A stretch of 64,000 nt of DNA, from assembly GCF_029211225.1 (NCBI RefSeq), contig NZ_JARGEM010000006.1:124001-188000 (forward strand), in the 5' to 3' direction. The notes under the pieces are model-generated. The model was not told where the DNA came from and ran no database searches. It saw nothing but the letters and a program-made list of their open reading frames with translations. The position numbers and the translations under genes are program-made. Positions 59,339 through 64,000 of this stretch are shown here, piece by piece. Position 1 is the stretch's first letter. Each line of letters opens with the position of its first letter. Source of the stretch: Antiquaquibacter metalliresistens (GTDB lineage Bacteria; Actinomycetota; Actinomycetes; Actinomycetales; Microbacteriaceae).

Positions 59339-60876
59339 GGACGCCTCCAGCTGCGGCCGTCACGGGCCATGAGGGCATCCGCGGATGCGGGACCCCAGGT
59401 GCCGGGACGATACTGCTCGGGCTGCCCCTGCTTGGCCCAGTACTCCTCGATCGGATCGAGGATCTTCCAACTCAACTCGACCTCCTCGTGACGCGGGAAC
59501 AACGGCGGGTCGCCGAGCAGCACGTCGAGGATGAGTCGCTCATAGGCCTCCGGGCTCGCCTCGGTGAAGGCGTGGCCGTAGCCGAAGTCCATCGTCACGT
59601 CACGCACCTGCATGCCGGCACCGGGCACCTTCGAACCGAAGCGGATCGTCACGCCCTCGTCGGGCTGCACCCGAATGACGAGTGCGTTCTGGCCGAGGTC
59701 GGAGGTCTGGCTCTCCGCGAACAGGTACTGCGGTGCGCGCTTGAAGACGACCGCGATCTCGGTCACGCGTCGGCCGAGGCGCTTGCCGGTTCGCAGATAG
59801 AACGGCACTCCGGCCCAGCGACGGGTGCCGATGTCGAGGCGGATCGCGGCGTAGGTCTCCGTCGTGGAGAGGGGGTTCATGCCCTCCTCCTCGAGAAAGC
59901 CCAGCACCCGCTCGCCGCCCGACCAACCGCCCGCGTACTGCCCGCGGGCGGTGTGCTTGCCGAGATCCTTCGGCAGCCGCACCGCGGAGAGCACCTTCTC
60001 CTTCTCGGCGCGCAGATCACCGGCGTCGAAGGAGACGGGCTCCTCCATCGCCGTCAACGCCAGCAGTTGCAGCAGGTGGTTCTGGATGACGTCACGGGCG
60101 GCACCGATGCCGTCGTAGTAGCCGGCGCGACCGCCGACGCCCACGTCCTCCGCCATGGTGATCTGCACATGGTCGACGTAGTTCGCGTTCCAGATGGGCT
60201 CGTAGAGCTGGTTGGCGAAGCGCAGCGCGAGAATGTTCTGCACCGTCTCCTTGCCCAGATAGTGGTCGATGCGGAAGACGCTGTCCGGAGGGAACACCGA
60301 TTCGACGACGGCGTTCAGTTCGCGCGCGGTCTTGAGGTCCGAGCCGAACGGCTTTTCGATCACCACGCGACGCCATTGCCCGTCCGCGGGCTCCGCGAGT
60401 CCCGAGTTGCGCAACTGCTCCGTCACGAGCGGGAACGACTTGGGCGGGATCGAGAGGTAGAACGCGTGATTGCCCATCGTCCCGCGCTGCACGTCGAGCT
60501 CCTCGAGGGTCGACTTCAGGCGTTCGAAGGCTTCGGGCTCATCGAACTCGCCCTGCACGAAACGGATACCCTCCGACAGCTGCATCCAGACGTCCTCGTC
60601 GAACGGCGTGCGGGCGTACTGTTTGACCGCATCGTGCACGACCTGGGCGAAGTCCTGGTCCTCCCATTCCCGGCGGGCGAAGCCCACGAGGGCGAACCCC
60701 GGCGGCAGCAACCCGCGATTGGCGAGGTCGTAGACGGCCGGCATGAGCTTCTTGCGCGACAGATCGCCGGTCACACCGAAGATCACGAGCGCGCTCGGAC
60801 CGGCGATCCGGTTCAGCCGTCGATCGGTGGGCAGGCGCAGCGGGTTGAACTGAGCCGAGATCTCCACGGGTGCCAT
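59335..60876 (-). CDS. zwf: Glucose-6-phosphate dehydrogenase
   Basis: First oxidative step of the pentose phosphate pathway, making NADPH. It has 513 residues. The NADP motif is ALVIFGVTGDLSRKKLMPA. The substrate motif RIDHYLGKETVQN starts at about residue 202, with the active His nearby. VIEKPFGSDLKTARELN and the C-terminal segment LLGDPPLFPRHEEVELSW are typical. It lies 10 nt after pgi and is coupled to opcA. NADPH made here can supply GltBD. Confidence 0.96.
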   Translation of the reverse strand: MAPVEISAQFNPLRLPTDRRLNRIAGPSALVIFGVTGDLSRKKLMPAVYDLANRGLLPPGFALVGFARREWEDQDFAQVVHDAVKQYARTPFDEDVWMQLSEGIRFVQGEFDEPEAFERLKSTLEELDVQRGTMGNHAFYLSIPPKSFPLVTEQLRNSGLAEPADGQWRRVVIEKPFGSDLKTARELNAVVESVFPPDSVFRIDHYLGKETVQNILALRFANQLYEPIWNANYVDHVQITMAEDVGVGGRAGYYDGIGAARDVIQNHLLQLLALTAMEEPVSFDAGDLRAEKEKVLSAVRLPKDLGKHTARGQYAGGWSGGERVLGFLEEEGMNPLSTTETYAAIRLDIGTRRWAGVPFYLRTGKRLGRRVTEIAVVFKRAPQYLFAESQTSDLGQNALVIRVQPDEGVTIRFGSKVPGAGMQVRDVTMDFGYGHAFTEASPEAYERLILDVLLGDPPLFPRHEEVELSWKILDPIEEYWAKQGQPEQYRPGTWGPASADALMARDGRSWRRP

Positions 60877-60886
60877 CGAGGCCCTC

Positions 60887-62470
60887 TCAGCGCAGGGCGT
60901 CGATCACGACGGGCAGGGACGCCGCATCGCGCACGGTGAGGCTCAGCACCGGCCGGCCGTGCGCCGCCAGGACGCTCGCATCGCCATCGGCCTGTGCCCG
61001 GATCAACTGACCGAAGGTGAACGGACGGTCCGGGATCTGCAGATCGGTCGGCTCGTCCAGCGTGAGCTGGAGGAAGACGCCGACCGCGGGGCCGCCCTTG
61101 TGGAACTGCCCGGTCGAGTGCAGGAACCGTGGTCCCCAGCCGAACGTGACCGGGCGCCCCGTGCGCGCGGCGACGGCGTCGCGCAGTTGCACCAGCTCGG
61201 GATGGGCGACACGGTCGACGTAGGCCTGGATCGCCACGTAGCCGTCGGGCCCGAGCGTCGCCAGCAATGCGTCGATCGCACCGGGGAGATCGGATGCACC
61301 GCCCACGACGTCGGCGGTACCGCGCACCTCGACCCCACCGGCCACGAACGCGGGATCCGCACGCGGCGCCGGGTGGTCGATGATCTCGCGCGTCGCGACC
61401 TTCGCGGACTCCACGTCGGGCTGGTCGAACGGATTGATGCCCAGGAGCCGTCCCGCGACGACGACCGCGTACTCCCAGGTCAGCAGCTGCGAGCCGAGCG
61501 TGCCGGTGATCTCTATCTCACCGGGCGCCACGTGGCGGGTGTCCTCCCAGTCGCCGACCAGACGGATGATCTGGAGGTCCGGCAGATCGAGCGAGAGCTC
61601 CGGAGAGTCGACATCGAGCACCACCGGGAGCACGCCCTTGCCGAGCTTGCCGGTGGACTCGGCGATGAGCTGCTCCGCCCAGTCGCCGAAGCCGAGGATG
61701 TGCGTGCCGTCCGGCACGATACCGAGCTTGCCCTTCAACGCCATCGCCGCGCCGAGCACGAGGCCCGCGTTGTCGGGGGAGTCGATCGCGAGTTCGAGCG
61801 ACATGGTCTCGGCCTCGTCGAGCAGCTCCTCGAGGTCGACGCCGGCTAGGCCGGAGGGCACCAGGCCGAACGCGGTGAGCGCCGAGTAACGCCCGCCGAC
61901 GTTCGGGTCGGCGTTGAACACGCGGTACCCGGCGGCACGGGCCGACTGATCGAGCGGCGAACCCGGATCGGTGACGATCACGATGCGGTCGAGCGGGTCG
62001 ATGCCCGCCTCGCGGAAATACTGCTCGTAGATCCGCTTCTGGCTGTCGGTCTCCACCGTCGAACCGGACTTCGAGGAGATCACGACGGCGGTGGTGGCGA
62101 GCCGGTCGTTCAGCGCGGCGAGCACCTGGCCGGGATCCGTGGAGTCCAGCACGGTCAGCTCGACGCCGTAGGTGCGGGTGATCACCTCAGGGGCCAGCGA
62201 CGATCCACCCATGCCACCCAGCACGATGTGGTCGACGCCCTGGTCGCGCAGCGAGTCCCGCAGCGCGTAGATGTCGTCGACCAGGGGGCGGGAGACGGAG
62301 ACGGCCTCCACCCAGCCGAGGCGGATCGAGGCCTCGGCCTCGGCATCCGCACCCCACAGCGAGGCGTCGCTGCCCGTGATGCGGCTCGCGACCAGGTCCG
62401 AGACAAGCTGCGGCACGACGCGGCGGACCGCGTGCTCGACATCGCTGCCGAGGGCGAGCTTGACGCTCAC
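60887..62470 (-). CDS. pgi: Glucose-6-phosphate isomerase (actinobacterial type)
   Basis: Interconverts glucose-6-phosphate and fructose-6-phosphate; about 527 residues. It has an SIS-domain architecture: [38 protein letters not shown] and [14 protein letters not shown] are good matches to the family. The sequence is of the diverged type usually found between tal and zwf in actinobacteria. It starts at GTG 62470 inside the tal stop (GTGA); the reading frame extends upstream but only antisense to tal. Activity is inferred from context and similarity. Confidence 0.88.
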   Translation of the reverse strand: MSVKLALGSDVEHAVRRVVPQLVSDLVASRITGSDASLWGADAEAEASIRLGWVEAVSVSRPLVDDIYALRDSLRDQGVDHIVLGGMGGSSLAPEVITRTYGVELTVLDSTDPGQVLAALNDRLATTAVVISSKSGSTVETDSQKRIYEQYFREAGIDPLDRIVIVTDPGSPLDQSARAAGYRVFNADPNVGGRYSALTAFGLVPSGLAGVDLEELLDEAETMSLELAIDSPDNAGLVLGAAMALKGKLGIVPDGTHILGFGDWAEQLIAESTGKLGKGVLPVVLDVDSPELSLDLPDLQIIRLVGDWEDTRHVAPGEIEITGTLGSQLLTWEYAVVVAGRLLGINPFDQPDVESAKVATREIIDHPAPRADPAFVAGGVEVRGTADVVGGASDLPGAIDALLATLGPDGYVAIQAYVDRVAHPELVQLRDAVAARTGRPVTFGWGPRFLHSTGQFHKGGPAVGVFLQLTLDEPTDLQIPDRPFTFGQLIRAQADGDASVLAAHGRPVLSLTVRDAASLPVVIDALR

Positions 62471-63582
62471 TTGGCTGCCTCGAGCGCGGCGGAGACGGTG
62501 TCGAGCAGCTCGTTCCACGAGACGATGAACTTCTCCACGCCCTCCGACTCCAGCAAGGCCGTCACCTCGTCGTAGGAGATGCCGAGCGCGGCGATCGCGT
62601 CCAACTCGGCGCGTGCCGAGTCGTAGGCGCCGGTCACGGCGTCGCCGCGGATCTCACCGTGGTCGAAGGTGGCCTCGAGCGTCTTCTCGGGCATCGTGTT
62701 CACGGTGTCGGGCACCGCGAGCTCGACCACGTACAGGGTGTCGGGCAGCGAGGGGTCCTTGACACCGGTGGAGGCCCAGAGCGGACGCTGGGTGTGCGCT
62801 CCCTCAGCGAGCAGCGCCTTCGCGCGATCCGTGGCGAACGCCTCCGCGTACACCTGGTAGGCGAGACGGGCGTTGGCGACCCCGGCCTTGCTCTTGAGGG
62901 CCCTCGCCTCGTCGGTGCCGATCGCGTCGAGACGCTTGTCGATCTCGGTGTCGACGCGCGAGACGAAGAACGAGGCGACCGAGCGGATCGTCGAGAGGTC
63001 GATACCGGCCGCCTTGGCCTTCTCCAGCCCCGCGAGATAGGCCTCGATGACCGCGCGGTGGCGGTCCAGGCTGAAGATCAGCGTCACGTTCACGCTGATC
63101 CCGGCGCCGATGGTCTCGGTGATCGCCTCAAGGCCCTCGACGGTCGCCGGGATCTTGATCATCGCGTTCGCACGGTCGACCTTGGCCCACAGCTGCTTGG
63201 CCTGCGCGATCGTGCCGGCGGCGTCGTGTGCGAGACCGGGCTCCACCTCGATGGAGACCCGACCGTCGCGACCGCCGGTGGCGTCGTAGACGGGCCGGAA
63301 GATGTCGCACGCCGCGGAGACGTCGTCCGTGGTGATCTCGAACACCGCATCGGTCACGGTCGTGCCGGCCGCTGCGAGCGTGGTGACCTGCGCATCGTAG
63401 GCGTCGCCCTTCGCCAGCGCCGTCGCGAAGATGGTGGGGTTGGTCGTCACGCCGACGACGTTGCGGTCGGCGATGAGCTTCTGCAGGCCGCCCGAGTCGA
63501 TGCGTTCACGGGAGAGGTCGTCGAGCCAGATGCTCACGCCGAGCTCGGAGAGCGCGGCCGTCGGGGTGGTGTCGGTGCTCAT
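62467..63582 (-). CDS. tal: Transaldolase
   Basis: Transfers a dihydroxyacetone unit between sugar phosphates in the non-oxidative pentose phosphate pathway. The 371-residue protein is of the longer actinobacterial/cyanobacterial class. [13 protein letters not shown] and [13 protein letters not shown] are at the N-terminus; the Schiff-base lysine is Lys143 in [28 protein letters not shown] and [18 protein letters not shown] follow. ATG 63582 is preceded by GAGAGAAGAAGC. It is coupled to pgi by a four-base overlap. Confidence 0.95.
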   Translation of the reverse strand: MSTDTTPTAALSELGVSIWLDDLSRERIDSGGLQKLIADRNVVGVTTNPTIFATALAKGDAYDAQVTTLAAAGTTVTDAVFEITTDDVSAACDIFRPVYDATGGRDGRVSIEVEPGLAHDAAGTIAQAKQLWAKVDRANAMIKIPATVEGLEAITETIGAGISVNVTLIFSLDRHRAVIEAYLAGLEKAKAAGIDLSTIRSVASFFVSRVDTEIDKRLDAIGTDEARALKSKAGVANARLAYQVYAEAFATDRAKALLAEGAHTQRPLWASTGVKDPSLPDTLYVVELAVPDTVNTMPEKTLEATFDHGEIRGDAVTGAYDSARAELDAIAALGISYDEVTALLESEGVEKFIVSWNELLDTVSAALEAAK

Positions 63583-63608
63583 GGTGCTTCTTCTCTCTTT
63601 CGGCACGC

Positions 63609-64000
63609 TTACTGCGCGGCCAGCGATTCCTTGGCGGCGGCCACGGTGGCCTCGGTGGTGATCCCGAACTCGCGGAACAGGGTCTTGTAGTCGGCGGATG
63701 CACCGAAGTGCTCGATCGAGACGCTGCGGCCCCGCTCGCCGACGTAGCGCTCCCAGCCGAGACGCAGCCCGGCCTCGACCGAGACCCGGGCGGTGATGGC
63801 GGCGGGGAGCACGGACTCGCGGTACGCGGCATCCTGCTCCTCGAACCACTCGAGGCACGGGGCGGAAACGACGCGGGCCTGGATGCCCTCGGCCGCGAGC
63901 TGCTCACGGGCCTCCACGGCCAGCTGCACCTCCGAGCCGGTGGCGATGATGATCACGTCGGGCGAACCGTTCGGCGCATCGACGAGCACGTATGCGCCCT
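63609..64000 (-). CDS. tkt: Transketolase, C-terminal part, cut by window edge
   Basis: Only the last 130 or so residues lie in the window; the gene continues beyond base 64000 (its 5' part). The visible sequence is the C-terminal transketolase domain: [52 protein letters not shown] and [21 protein letters not shown]. The enzyme moves two-carbon units using thiamine diphosphate. It heads the tkt-tal-pgi-zwf-opcA-pgl operon. A 26-nt gap separates it from tal. Confidence 0.93.
   Translation of the reverse strand, partial: GAYVLVDAPNGSPDVIIIATGSEVQLAVEAREQLAAEGIQARVVSAPCLEWFEEQDAAYRESVLPAAITARVSVEAGLRLGWERYVGERGRSVSIEHFGASADYKTLFREFGITTEATVAAAKESLAAQ

Overview
The window is 64 kb of very GC-rich, almost gap-free chromosome from an actinobacterium. 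It is most likely a member of the Microbacteriaceae (Microbacterium/Leifsonia type). I base this on RbpA, WhiA, PdtaR (an ANTAR response regulator), OpcA, the GHGNSPAAW small membrane protein next to trp genes, GTG starts and many 4-base ATGA/GTGA gene overlaps. The order priA-fmt-rsmB-rpe also resembles other actinobacteria. I found no phage, insertion sequence, CRISPR array, plasmid function or rRNA. No stretch of 300 bases or more lacks a gene.

Layout. 1-3.8 kb: priA (3' part), fmt, rsmB, rpe. 3.8-11.6 kb: an FKBP isomerase, then a continuous hisE-hisG-hisF-hisI-trpE-trpX-(small membrane protein)-trpC-trpB-trpA block. 11.6-18.8 kb: lgt and glutamate synthase gltBD. 18.8-23.9 kb: a pyruvate/PEP node (pyk, PPSR regulator, PEP synthase, DUF1653). 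23.9-28.9 kb: tRNA-Leu(CAA), pdtaR, an SDR, a thioesterase, polA, HPr. 28.9-37.9 kb: the more accessory part, with a coupled DUF885 / DUF4166 / SDR-epimerase / Mg2+-type P-ATPase operon, then a glycogen-debranching-like hydrolase with a GT4 glycosyltransferase. 38-42.7 kb: rpsA, DUF4126, coaE, and a minus-strand phosphoribosyltransferase/baeRF pair. 42.8-53 kb: uvrB, an MFS transporter, uvrA, uvrC, rapZ, whiA. 53-57.6 kb: sodA, gap-pgk-tpiA, secG, rbpA. 57.6-64 kb (minus strand): the pentose-phosphate operon tkt-tal-pgi-zwf-opcA-pgl, entering from the right edge.

How it works together. Much of the window is central carbon metabolism: the lower glycolytic trio, pyruvate kinase opposed by PEP synthase and its regulator, and the oxidative and non-oxidative pentose phosphate steps. 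These supply ribose-5-phosphate/PRPP and erythrose-4-phosphate for the adjacent his and trp genes, and NADPH for GltBD.

Most interesting signal. Three 14-bp sites resembling the DosR/DevR dormancy box (core GGGACTWWAGTCCC) lie upstream of three transcription units: PPSR-ppsA, the debranching enzyme-GT4 pair, and baeRF-phosphoribosyltransferase. Each sits about 42-43 bp upstream of the start point I predict. Homologues of baeRF and phosphoribosyltransferase proteins belong to the mycobacterial DosR regulon, so the three units may form a hypoxia/dormancy regulon. Other patterns: recurrent leaderless promoters (TANNNT, 6-7 nt, start codon), stop codons TAG that double as the start of the -10 hexamer of the next gene, an overlapping bidirectional -10, and a dispersed palindromic intergenic repeat. 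All of these come from reading the sequence by eye and need genome-wide or experimental tests.
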